Of a stretch of DNA of 64,000 nt, positions 1-8,158 are shown piece by piece; the first letter of the stretch is position 1; every line of letters begins with the position of its first letter. A model generated the notes under the pieces. The model made no database searches. It worked only from the letters and a program-made list of their open reading frames with translations, and had not been told where the DNA came from. Both the position numbers and the translations under genes were made by a program. The stretch spans positions 32,457-96,456 of the forward strand of contig CALGNK010000003.1 in assembly GCA_937958695.1 (NCBI GenBank), read 5' to 3'. This stretch comes from an uncultured bacterium (lineage in GTDB: Bacteria > DUMJ01).

Positions 1-141
1 AATCTAGACCTAATAGAGATATTAAAACTAGGTATAGCCTGTGGTACTGCAAATACACTTGAGTTTGGAGCCTGTGTCTTTAGAAAGGATGAAGTAGAAA
101 GAGTTAAAGAGGAAATAGAAATAGAAGAATTACCACTCTAA
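1..141 (+). CDS. PfkB-family sugar-phosphate kinase, C-terminal fragment
   Basis: The window opens inside a reading frame that runs 46 codons to a TAA at 139-141. The peptide contains [17 protein letters not shown] followed by a charged helix. This matches the C-terminal helix and the conserved GAANT-x(4)-GA segment of PfkB/ribokinase-like hexose-phosphate kinases (1-phosphofructokinase FruK, tagatose-6-phosphate kinase LacC). The catalytic Asp and substrate-binding parts lie upstream of the window, so the substrate cannot be told. Its stop overlaps the stop of the convergent cysE gene by four bases. Confidence 0.7.
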   Translation, partial: NLDLIEILKLGIACGTANTLEFGACVFRKDEVERVKEEIEIEELPL

Positions 142-812
142 TCGGATACCTTTGTTAGAATAGAAGCTAAGTCTTGCTTTAATCTTGCTATTTCCTCCTT
201 TAGTATTTTTACCTCTTCCTCTAATCTCTCTATCATTTCATACTCTATATCAGGGACATCTCCATGGGCTAACTGTTCCGCTGGTGTAAGTTTATGGCCA
301 TTTCTTCTAACTATCTTTCCAGGAACTCCTACCACAGTAAAGTTAGGAGGTATAGATTTTAAGACTACAGAACCAGCACCTATCTTCACATTATCACCTA
401 TAGTAATTGGACCCAGTATCTTTGCCCCTGCACCAACTACTATGTTATTACCTAATGTAGGATGCCTCTTGCCTTTATGTTTTCCAGTTCCTCCTAAAGT
501 AACTCCTTGATAGAGTAAAACATCATCTCCAATCTCCGTTGTCTCTCCTATTACTACCCCCATCCCATGGTCTATAAAGAATCCCTTACCTATCTTAGCA
601 GCAGGGTGTATCTCTATGCCCGTCAATCTTCTAACTATAAAAGAGATGCATATAGCTATAGACCTAAGGCCTCTCTGCCAAAACCAATGGGCTATTCTAT
701 GTCCTAAGATAGCATGAAACCCAGGATAAAAGAGTATAACCTGTAAAGCATTTCTAGCTGCAGGATCTTTCTCAAAAACAGCCATAAAATCAGCCTTTAG
801 TGTCTCAAACAT
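138..812 (-). CDS. cysE: Serine O-acetyltransferase CysE
   Basis: Makes O-acetyl-L-serine from serine and acetyl-CoA, the first step of cysteine synthesis. An N-terminal helical region carries DPAAR (residues 16-20). It is followed by left-handed beta-helix hexapeptide repeats with the active-site pair D81-H82 in [12 protein letters not shown] and the acetyl-CoA loop [13 protein letters not shown] (107-119). After the hexapeptides, residues 189-220 form a predicted coiled coil, longer than in short CysE proteins. I start at the ATG at 812, which begins MFETLKADF like other CysE proteins and has GGAGG five bases upstream. An in-frame ATG at 824 lies within the bases that form this Shine-Dalgarno. 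The gene is single and is divergent from lipB. Confidence 0.93.
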   Translation of the reverse strand: MFETLKADFMAVFEKDPAARNALQVILFYPGFHAILGHRIAHWFWQRGLRSIAICISFIVRRLTGIEIHPAAKIGKGFFIDHGMGVVIGETTEIGDDVLLYQGVTLGGTGKHKGKRHPTLGNNIVVGAGAKILGPITIGDNVKIGAGSVVLKSIPPNFTVVGVPGKIVRRNGHKLTPAEQLAHGDVPDIEYEMIERLEEEVKILKEEIARLKQDLASILTKVSD

Positions 813-836
813 AACGTCCTCCATCTAAATATTACT

Positions 837-842
837 ATTATA
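837..842 (-). promoter_or_regulatory. -10 box of the cysE promoter
   Basis: TATAAT on the - strand, ending 24 bases before the cysE ATG at 812. The predicted start of transcription leaves a leader just long enough for the GGAGG. No convincing -35 hexamer is visible. The 113-bp cysE-lipB gap holds this and the lipB promoter back to back. Confidence 0.5.
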
Positions 843-898
843 ATAATTATTATATAGTTTAGCATACCCAAAAGTAAATAGAAAGACGTATATTGTGG

Positions 899-904
899 TA
901 TAAT
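899..904 (+). promoter_or_regulatory. -10 box of the lipB-lipA operon promoter
   Basis: TATAAT on the + strand, 33 bases before the lipB ATG at 938. A GGAG at 927-930 serves as ribosome binding site. No good -35 box is seen at the usual distance. Confidence 0.5.
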
Positions 905-937
905 GGATTTTAAGAAGACTATCGCTGGAGAAATAAT

Positions 938-1633
938 ATGGAAGTTATCGATACTGAGTTAAAAGAGAAGGTAACCACATTTATAGATTTAGGGCTAAGA
1001 GGATATAGAGAAGTTGAGAAAATACAAGAAGATATAGTAGAGGGGGTAATAAAAGGTATATTATCCGAACATATCATCCTAGTAGAACATCCCTCAGTAG
1101 TTACATTGGGCAAAAGCACAAAAGAAGAGGAGGTTTTTATAGAGGACCCTAGAAAGATAAAAGAAAGAGGGATAGAAATATACAAAACTAAAAGAGGGGG
1201 GAGCATTACTCTACATGAGCCGGGGCAATTGGTAGTTTATCCCATAATAAGGATAGAAAATAGAGATGTACATAAATATGTCAGAAAACTGGAAGAGGTA
1301 GTAATAGAGCTCCTAGACATATATAATATAAAGGCGGTAAGAAAAGAGAAGTATACTGGAGTATGGATAGATGAAAAAAGGAAGATATGCTCTATAGGGG
1401 TTGCAGTCAAAAAATGGGTAACCTACCATGGTTTGGCGTTAAACGTAAATAATAAGCTAGAAGACTTCAAACTATTTCGTCCCTGTGGATTAGAAGGAGT
1501 GGAGATGGTTTCTATAGAAAAGATTTTAGGGTTTAAAATTGATATGAACGAACTAAAAGAGAAATTCATTCATATATTTAGTGTTATATTTAATAGGAGA
1601 TTAATTAAATATGGCGAAACCTATTTGGCTTAG
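938..1633 (+). CDS. lipB: Octanoyl-[ACP]:protein octanoyltransferase LipB
   Basis: Moves octanoate from acyl carrier protein onto lipoyl domains; LipA then inserts sulfur. Visible family marks are RGGSITLHEPGQ at residues 86-97 (usually RGGxxTxHGPGQ; here HE replaces HG), the lysine of KICSIG (K149), WVTYHGLALN at 160-169 and the nucleophile C183 in RPCG. The 231-residue length is normal. The gene overlaps lipA by 23 bases, so the two are translationally linked. With lipA it gives de novo lipoate synthesis, expected to serve a glycine cleavage system or 2-oxoacid dehydrogenase encoded outside the window. Confidence 0.93.
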   Translation: MEVIDTELKEKVTTFIDLGLRGYREVEKIQEDIVEGVIKGILSEHIILVEHPSVVTLGKSTKEEEVFIEDPRKIKERGIEIYKTKRGGSITLHEPGQLVVYPIIRIENRDVHKYVRKLEEVVIELLDIYNIKAVRKEKYTGVWIDEKRKICSIGVAVKKWVTYHGLALNVNNKLEDFKLFRPCGLEGVEMVSIEKILGFKIDMNELKEKFIHIFSVIFNRRLIKYGETYLA

Positions 1634-2480
1634 AAAGAGGATAAGTATAGAGAACATCAATGCAATAAGGGTTGAACATATATTAAAAGATGGAGCGCTA
1701 CATACTGTATGTGAGTCTGCCCTCTGCCCTAATATATCGGAATGCTTTAACCAAGGAACAGCAACCTTTCTGATACTCGGAGATATATGTACTAGAAATT
1801 GCAGATTCTGTGCTATAAAAAAGGGTAGGCCAAATCAGGTAGACCCTGAAGAGCCCAAGAAGGTAGCCAAAGCGGTAGAACTTTTAGGACTGAAATATGT
1901 AGTTATTACATCAGTCACTAGGGATGATTTACCAAAAGGAGGTGCGGATAAGTTTAGAGAGACTATATTAGAGATAAGAAAGAATAATAGGGAGACAAAG
2001 ATTGAGGTTTTGATACCTGATTTTAAGGGGGATAGAGATGCTTTAGAAGAGGTATTATCCGCTTTCCCAGATGTTCTAAATCACAATATAGAAACAGTTC
2101 CTTCTCTTTATCCTATTGTAAGGCCTATGGCAGACTTCGGAAGGTCACTAAATATCCTCTATTGGACTAAAGAGTACAATTCTAGTATAATTACAAAGTC
2201 TGGAATTATGGTAGGATTAGGAGAAACAGAGAAGGAGTTATATAGTGTATTTAAAATGCTAACAGATGTTGGTTGCGATATTATTACAATAGGACAGTAT
2301 CTACAACCAACTAAAGAACATTTACCAGTAAAGGAGTATATATCTCCTGAAAGATTCAAAGAGATAGAAGAATTAGCATATAAGGCCGGATTTAAATATG
2401 TAGTATCTGGACCTTTTGTAAGGAGCTCTTATTTTGCCCACAAAGGTTATGAAAAAATATCGGAGGTGAAAAATAAATGA
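1611..2480 (+). CDS. lipA: Lipoyl synthase LipA (radical SAM)
   Basis: Inserts two sulfurs into protein-bound octanoate. Both iron-sulfur sites are complete: the auxiliary cluster cysteines C34, C39 and C45 (CESALCPNISEC) and the radical SAM cysteines C60, C64 and C67 (CTRNCRFC). The late RSSY motif is present at 271-274, supplying the serine ligand of the auxiliary cluster. Length of 289 residues is typical. The start lies inside lipB, and the stop overlaps the ATG of the next gene as ATGA, so lipB, lipA and the periplasmic protein downstream form one operon. Confidence 0.95.
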   Translation: MAKPIWLRKRISIENINAIRVEHILKDGALHTVCESALCPNISECFNQGTATFLILGDICTRNCRFCAIKKGRPNQVDPEEPKKVAKAVELLGLKYVVITSVTRDDLPKGGADKFRETILEIRKNNRETKIEVLIPDFKGDRDALEEVLSAFPDVLNHNIETVPSLYPIVRPMADFGRSLNILYWTKEYNSSIITKSGIMVGLGETEKELYSVFKMLTDVGCDIITIGQYLQPTKEHLPVKEYISPERFKEIEELAYKAGFKYVVSGPFVRSSYFAHKGYEKISEVKNK

Positions 2481-3184
2481 AAAGATTTTTAGGTTTACTG
2501 CTTTCAGTAATTATTAGTATTTCTATTCTAAGTATTGGCTATGCTCAAACCTCAAAACCATTAATCCAGGTAAGTGTAAAGGTCATAGTAACAGACCCCT
2601 TAAAGTATGACCTTGGTAAAACCATTCCAGAGGTAGATGTAGACAAGCTTAATCTTACCCCGGAACAAAGGGATAAGTTAACAAAACTTAGAGAGAAGTT
2701 GCAAGAAAATGAAATAAAATATCAGAGGCAATTTGCCAATATCTGGAATAAGACACTAAAGCCTGCTGTTCAAAAGTCTGACCAAAATACCATAAAAAAG
2801 GCTAAGGAGGAGCTACTACATACACTTAAAGAGCTACAAAAAGCCAGGATAAATTACTATTTTGAGATGCAAAAGATCTTGACCCAGGAACAGCTGAAAC
2901 ACTTCCCTATACTTTTTACTAAGGAACAGGTAGAAAAATTTGAAAAGATTAGAGAAGACTATGATGAGGGAAGACTTAACTTAGATATAGCTAGGATGAT
3001 AGAGGCTTATAAGGTGCAGGAACTTAGAAAAGGTAATGCTTCTACGAAAGAGATAAATACAAGGGTAGCCCTCATAGTAGCTATAGACAACAAAAAGAAA
3101 GATGATCTAATAAATTATAGAGTTGCATTAAGAGAAGTCCTCACGAAAGAACAGAGAGAGGTTTTATTTGCGGAGAAAAAGTAG
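2477..3184 (+). CDS. Exported Spy/CpxP-like coiled-coil protein
   Basis: A signal peptide covers residues 1-23, with likely cleavage after the A of GYA. The mature protein is alpha-helical and highly charged. It carries LTPEQRDKL at 60-68 and similar LT-x-EQ segments further on (LTQEQLKHF, LTKEQREVLF). The LTxxQ repeat is the hallmark of the periplasmic Spy/CpxP group of chaperone or metal-stress proteins, although overall similarity cannot be tested here. Translation is coupled to lipA by an ATGA overlap, an unexpected partner. Function is inferred only at the level of an extracytoplasmic helical protein. Confidence 0.6.
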   Translation: MKRFLGLLLSVIISISILSIGYAQTSKPLIQVSVKVIVTDPLKYDLGKTIPEVDVDKLNLTPEQRDKLTKLREKLQENEIKYQRQFANIWNKTLKPAVQKSDQNTIKKAKEELLHTLKELQKARINYYFEMQKILTQEQLKHFPILFTKEQVEKFEKIREDYDEGRLNLDIARMIEAYKVQELRKGNASTKEINTRVALIVAIDNKKKDDLINYRVALREVLTKEQREVLFAEKK

Positions 3185-3186
3185 CT

Positions 3187-4260
3187 ATGGATAAATTAGA
3201 TATCCTCCTAAAAGATCTTACTGAAACCCCAGGTATAAGTAGCTTTGAAGATAGGATAAGGGAAAGGTTGAGGTATTATTTCTCTCCTCTTGGAGAGATA
3301 ATTACAGATAGATTAGGTAGCATCCTTTGTGAAAAAAGGGGAGAGTGTAGTTATCCAAGAATTATGATTGCTAGTCATATGGATGAGATAGGATTCATTG
3401 TAAAGTACATAACCGATGAAGGATTCATCAAGTTTGCCCCTATAGGAGGCTGGTGGAGCCAAGTTTTACCATCTCAGAGAGTAATAGTATATTCCAAAAA
3501 AGGAGAGTTCCTAGGAGTAGTAGGGTCAAAACCGCCACATCTACTTCCACCTGAAGAGAGGGAAAAGACGGTAAAACTTGAAGATCTCTTTATAGATATA
3601 GGGGCAAAAAGCAAGGAAGAAGTAGAAGGTGAGTTTGGAATAAAGCCAGGTTCGCCTATAGTTCCCTGGTCTCCATATCAGGTCATAGGTAAAGACGGTA
3701 AATTTTTAATGGGTAAGGCTTGGGATGACAGGATTGGTTGCGCAGTAATGATAAGGACCTTAGAGAATCTAAAAGGAGAGAAGCATCCAAACACCGTTAT
3801 AGGGGTTGGAACTGTTCAAGAAGAGGTTGGTTTAAGAGGTGCCGAGACAAGTGTAAAATTAGCTAAACCTGATGTTGCCTTTGTTTTAGAGTCTGGTATA
3901 GCAGGAGATACGCCTAACGTGAAGAAAGAGGAATCTGACATCAAACTCGGTAAGGGTCCATCCATTGGTATGATGGATAGTAGTATGCTACCAAATAGAA
4001 AACTGGTAGAGTTTGTAGAAGAGACCGCTAATGAATTGGGAATCCCATATCAGTATGAGTTTATGCTTAGGGGAGGAGAGGACGGAGGAAGAATACATCT
4101 ATACAATTCTGGAGTTCCTACTGTAACAATAAATGTACCTGCTAGATATATCCATAGCCATACCGGGATAATCCATAGGGATGATTTTGAAAATGCGGTA
4201 AAGCTATTAACCGCCCTAATTAAAAGACTAGATGCAGAGAGGGTATCGAAGCTAATATGA
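3187..4260 (+). CDS. M42-family metallo-aminopeptidase (FrvX-like)
   Basis: Cytosolic co-catalytic zinc aminopeptidase of the tetrahedral M42 group, which trims peptides in many thermophiles. Ligands are visible in order: H64 and D66 in SHMDEIGF, D180 in AWDDRIGC, the catalytic pair E212-E213 in VQEEVGLRGA, and the late His in the YIHSHTG segment. The usual GGTDA is GGEDGG here. Length of 357 is standard. The ATG follows the previous stop by two bases. The stop overlaps the start of gltX as ATGA, so the gene lies inside the lipB-gltX transcript. Some family members were first called endoglucanases; peptidase is the better-founded assignment. Confidence 0.88.
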   Translation: MDKLDILLKDLTETPGISSFEDRIRERLRYYFSPLGEIITDRLGSILCEKRGECSYPRIMIASHMDEIGFIVKYITDEGFIKFAPIGGWWSQVLPSQRVIVYSKKGEFLGVVGSKPPHLLPPEEREKTVKLEDLFIDIGAKSKEEVEGEFGIKPGSPIVPWSPYQVIGKDGKFLMGKAWDDRIGCAVMIRTLENLKGEKHPNTVIGVGTVQEEVGLRGAETSVKLAKPDVAFVLESGIAGDTPNVKKEESDIKLGKGPSIGMMDSSMLPNRKLVEFVEETANELGIPYQYEFMLRGGEDGGRIHLYNSGVPTVTINVPARYIHSHTGIIHRDDFENAVKLLTALIKRLDAERVSKLI

Positions 4261-5633
4261 GTGTACGAGTCAGATTTGCCCCTAGTCCTACCGGACATCT
4301 ACACATAGGGACAGCAAGAACCGCATTATTTAACTGGTTATTTGCAAGAAAAGAAAAAGGAACTTTTATATTGAGGATAGAGGATACCGATCTAGAGAGG
4401 TCAAAGAAAGAGTTTGAAGTTTCTATCTTAGATGATTTAAGATGGCTTGGCTTAGATTGGGATGAATTCTATAGACAGAGTGATAGACTCAGTATCTACA
4501 GAGAGATAGCAGAAAAGCTACTTTCAGAAGGTAAGGCTTATGAATGTTTCTGTACTAAAGAAGAGTTAGAAAAACTAAGGGGCAAAGGGTACGATAGGCG
4601 ATGCTTAAAACTCTCTGAAGCAGAAAAGGAAACATTAAGGAAAGAGAGAAAACCTGCTATAAGGTTGTACGTTCCAAAGGATGGGGAGACGAGATTTAAC
4701 GACTATCTTCATGGAGAGTTATGTTTTCAGAATAATGTCATAGATGACTTCGTTATACTAAAGTCAGATGGAACCCCTACCTACAACTTTAGCGTGGTAG
4801 TTGATGATATAGATATGAGGATAACTCATATAATAAGGGGCGAAGATCATATTTCTAATACTCCAAAACAGATACATATATATAATGCTCTAGGCATTGA
4901 AACGCCCATATTTATACATATACCGATGATTTTAGGACAGGATAAGGCTAAGCTAAGTAAGAGACATGGAGCCACTTCAATAGGAGAGTATCGTAGTATG
5001 GGTTATCTATCCGAAGCTATGGTAAATTTCTTAGCGCTTATGGGGGCTTCTTACAATGATAAACAGGTCCTATCTTTAGAAGAACTTGTAGAAATATTTT
5101 CACTAGAGAATCTGAGTAAAAATCCAGCTATATTTGATATAAAAAAGTTAGACTTCCTCTCCCAAGAGCATATAAGAAGAAAGTCTATAGAAGCGCTTAC
5201 CCAATTAACCATTCAGTTTCTAAAAGAGAAAAGATTAGAGCATTGGACCATAGATAAATCCTACCTAACTAGGGTACTCAGCATTCTTCAGACCCGCATT
5301 AAAACCCTAAAAGATGTCATTATTATGGGAGATTATTTCTTTACAGAAGAATTCTCAAGAGATGTAGAAATACCAATAGAAGAGAAGAAAAGGCTTAACT
5401 ATATTCTACCAGAACTAGTAGACGCCCTAAACAAGGTAGATGATTGGAATGCTACTAATCTAGAAAATAAAACAAGAACGTTTATAGCAGAAAAAATGCT
5501 AGACTCAAGATGGTTCTTACAATCATTAAGGATTATAATCTCTGGCAAAAAGGTCACCCCAAGTCTCTTTGAGACGTTAGAAGTCTTAGGGAAAGAAAAG
5601 ACGATTGATAGAATTAAGAAGGGGATGGATTAA
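4257..5633 (+). CDS. gltX: Glutamyl-tRNA synthetase
   Basis: Class I synthetase charging tRNA-Glu. It starts VRVRFAPSPTGHLHIG, with the HIGH signature as HIGT (residues 16-19). It also has RIEDTDLERS and the KMSKS loop as KLSKR near residue 240. Residues in the CFCTKEEL...DRRC region look like the zinc-binding insertion of bacterial GluRS. The C-terminal helical anticodon-binding part is complete. Length of 458 fits. It is last in the operon, and its TAA overlaps the stop of the convergent glycosidase gene. Whether it is discriminating or also charges tRNA-Gln cannot be judged without looking for gatCAB or glnS. Confidence 0.95.
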   Translation: MSVRVRFAPSPTGHLHIGTARTALFNWLFARKEKGTFILRIEDTDLERSKKEFEVSILDDLRWLGLDWDEFYRQSDRLSIYREIAEKLLSEGKAYECFCTKEELEKLRGKGYDRRCLKLSEAEKETLRKERKPAIRLYVPKDGETRFNDYLHGELCFQNNVIDDFVILKSDGTPTYNFSVVVDDIDMRITHIIRGEDHISNTPKQIHIYNALGIETPIFIHIPMILGQDKAKLSKRHGATSIGEYRSMGYLSEAMVNFLALMGASYNDKQVLSLEELVEIFSLENLSKNPAIFDIKKLDFLSQEHIRRKSIEALTQLTIQFLKEKRLEHWTIDKSYLTRVLSILQTRIKTLKDVIIMGDYFFTEEFSRDVEIPIEEKKRLNYILPELVDALNKVDDWNATNLENKTRTFIAEKMLDSRWFLQSLRIIISGKKVTPSLFETLEVLGKEKTIDRIKKGMD

Positions 5634-8005
5634 TCCGTCCCCTTCTTAACAAAGATCTCGTAATTTCCTCCAGGAAGCTCTATTAAATTTCTAAAAGGTG
5701 TCTCCTTTTTATTTATAACTAAAGTCGGATTAGGTATATCCAAGGCAGATAAAATTAGTCTAATTTTCATTTCCTTCGGAGAACATAAGCTTATTAGTAT
5801 CGAGTCTCTACCTTTTTCCCACCTTACACTGATATCTCCCTTTAAAGTTGGAATTATCCCTTCAGCCCAATCAAGACCAATTAGATGCGGTTTTATATCT
5901 ACTTTCCTAAAACCAGGCTCGGCAGGTCTAATTCCCAATATAGAAGCTACAGATTCATATATAGGAACCGCCGACCAGCCGTGACATTCACTTCTAGGAT
6001 TCTCAAAGGTCTCTGGAAACGTGGTAATATTCATATCTAACAGCTCTTTCCAACGATTGAGTAGAACAGGTCCATATTTATTATAGAGATTAGTCTTATC
6101 TAGAGCTCTAAAAAGGAAATATGAATGAGCAATAGATACTTCACTAATACTCTTATCTTCAATAGCTTTTTCAATAATAAACTTAGCCCTATCGCCCTTT
6201 ACTAATTCATTTAGTACTGCCCAAATCTGACAATGCTGGCTAAACTGTCTGGTACTTATCCCGTCTTTGAATAGACCAATTTCCTCATCCAAACAGTACC
6301 ACTTTATTGCCTTATCAATCCTCATACTCCTCGTTTTATATTCCTTAAAAAGATTCCTCGAGTTTATAAATAGCATAAGATTACTAGCAATCTTAAGGGT
6401 ATAACTATAGATAAGACTATAGATAGTAGCAATATCAGAATTAAAAACAGGAGGAATCCCCCAATTCCATCCTTCAACCCAATCAACATAAGGCCAATAG
6501 CCTATCTTACCTATAAGATTTTCTCTAGTTAGATGCCTCTCAAACCAGTTCAAGATGCTATCAATAGTTGGTCTATATCTTCTTATCAATTCTGTTTCAC
6601 CAGAGTATAGCACATAATCTCTCAACATAAGTATCCAGTAGAGAGAAAAAATAGGAATTACCTGAGGAGCCACAGAAGGATATCTACTCTGTAAAAGTCC
6701 TGTTGGAAGTAAGGAGCTATGAAAATCGTAGAGGGCTTTTTTAGCTAGTCTATAATCTTTTGAAATTTGATACATATAGAGAGATTCTAACATTGAGTCC
6801 ATTATATACTGCATTTGTTCATAGTACGGACAATCCTCATACGTCTCATGAATACTCTTCTTAAGAGTCCTTATAGAAACTTCCCATACTTTGTTTAACT
6901 TTTCATCAGAACAGTTAAATCTTCCGTCTACACTGAGAGGATAGCCTATCTCTCTAAACCAGATTCTATCAATAATAACAGGAGAAGAAGAAACGTCTAT
7001 ATCAACCTTAATAAATCTAAATGTCCTAAACCAAAATGGTTCATAATAATCTTCCTTTCCTGAGGGATAAAAAGTATCTGTATCTCCTAAAATAACACCG
7101 TTAATGTCATCTCTAACTCCTTTTCTTAAGGTTCCATTGGAGTCTTTATGCAAGAAACATTCCCCATATGTAAACTTAATAACACTTCCATATCCATCTC
7201 TTACTTTGATACAGGGAAACCCAGTGGTAAGTTCACCGGCATCTAGCAAAAAAGAGTAAGATTTATTTGGCTCTAGAGTAACACTTGGAGTAAAAGATTC
7301 TGGTATTACTCTTACAAAGTCCTTGTCCTCCTGATACAACATTGGTATATCTCTTTCAACTAGGGACCAATTAGGTAAGAGTTCATTTAGTTTTATCTCC
7401 GGATTAAACGCTAAGTCTTTATCTTTTGAAATTATCTTAGCATTTTCCCAAGTTGTGTCATTAAAATCTACCAAATGCCAATTGTAAGGTATAAGCTCTC
7501 CTTTTACCACCTCCACCTCACCAACTAGAGGCATATGTTTAGATGGTATAAAGGCTATGCTTCTATCCCTATAGACTCGCCAAGATTCGTCAGTAATAAT
7601 TTTTTCTATTAGATTTCCATCTCTGTCTAATAAGTCTCCCTCTAAGATAAAACCCGCAGTAGCAGTTCTAAATACAGAACCAGGACCACCTCTATGATAG
7701 ATCCAAGGTTCCGCAATGTAGTAATGGATTACTAATGAAGAAATAACATTCCATCCTTTCTTTAGGAGCCTATTATCTATCTCGATTGTATCAAAATAAT
7801 ATCTCCATCTATCCCCTTTCTCCGGACCAAAACCTATAGGACATCCATTTAGGTATAGTTTATACCTACTATCAGCTGTAACCTTTATAAGGAATCTATA
7901 GTTAGCATCCTCTAGATAAAATCTCTTTCTAAAATAGCATAGAACATTTTTATTAGAATTACTCTGAGGGATCTCTTCATCCCATATCCATCTTGCCTCA
8001 AGCAT
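5630..8005 (-). CDS. GH78-type alpha-L-rhamnosidase-like glycosidase
   Basis: Predicted inverting glycosidase acting on rhamnose-like residues of oligosaccharides. N-terminal beta-sandwich domains begin ARWIWDEE with FRKRFYL and Y-x-LYLNG, as in GH78 N-domains. They are followed by an (alpha/alpha)6 barrel carrying the EDCPYYEQMQYIMD segment that replaces the commoner DCPTRxE, and by WPYVDWVEGWNWG. No signal peptide is visible, so it is probably cytosolic. I take the ATG at 8005 because it has GGAG upstream; a frame opens 23 codons earlier without one. It is a single gene between two convergent/divergent neighbours. Substrate is inferred from family only. Confidence 0.78.
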   Translation of the reverse strand: MLEARWIWDEEIPQSNSNKNVLCYFRKRFYLEDANYRFLIKVTADSRYKLYLNGCPIGFGPEKGDRWRYYFDTIEIDNRLLKKGWNVISSLVIHYYIAEPWIYHRGGPGSVFRTATAGFILEGDLLDRDGNLIEKIITDESWRVYRDRSIAFIPSKHMPLVGEVEVVKGELIPYNWHLVDFNDTTWENAKIISKDKDLAFNPEIKLNELLPNWSLVERDIPMLYQEDKDFVRVIPESFTPSVTLEPNKSYSFLLDAGELTTGFPCIKVRDGYGSVIKFTYGECFLHKDSNGTLRKGVRDDINGVILGDTDTFYPSGKEDYYEPFWFRTFRFIKVDIDVSSSPVIIDRIWFREIGYPLSVDGRFNCSDEKLNKVWEVSIRTLKKSIHETYEDCPYYEQMQYIMDSMLESLYMYQISKDYRLAKKALYDFHSSLLPTGLLQSRYPSVAPQVIPIFSLYWILMLRDYVLYSGETELIRRYRPTIDSILNWFERHLTRENLIGKIGYWPYVDWVEGWNWGIPPVFNSDIATIYSLIYSYTLKIASNLMLFINSRNLFKEYKTRSMRIDKAIKWYCLDEEIGLFKDGISTRQFSQHCQIWAVLNELVKGDRAKFIIEKAIEDKSISEVSIAHSYFLFRALDKTNLYNKYGPVLLNRWKELLDMNITTFPETFENPRSECHGWSAVPIYESVASILGIRPAEPGFRKVDIKPHLIGLDWAEGIIPTLKGDISVRWEKGRDSILISLCSPKEMKIRLILSALDIPNPTLVINKKETPFRNLIELPGGNYEIFVKKGTD

Positions 8006-8080
8006 CTCTCCTATTCTCCTTTTAAAATTTTTATAAACACATAGTTTATAAATTATTTTATCAAAATTCCCCAAGTGCTG

Positions 8081-8110
8081 TTGACAATAAGATAAGAAAA
8101 GAGATAAACT
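8081..8110 (+). promoter_or_regulatory. Promoter of the sugar-nucleotide gene
   Basis: A perfect TTGACA (8081-8086) and TAAACT (8105-8110) separated by 18 bp. They lie 48 bases before the ATG at 8159, which has GGGGAG at 8147-8152. Confidence 0.6.
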
Positions 8111-8158
8111 ATTAGTAGAAATTAATTAAAAAATCCCTCTAAGAAAGGGGAGATAATT

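Noticed and set aside
919-1206. Open frame on the - strand opposite lipB
   Set aside because: Ser/Thr-rich shadow of a real gene, no ribosome site, no recognisable domain. Many similar frames (for example 12079-12369, 20186-20578, 56825-57538) were dropped for the same reason.
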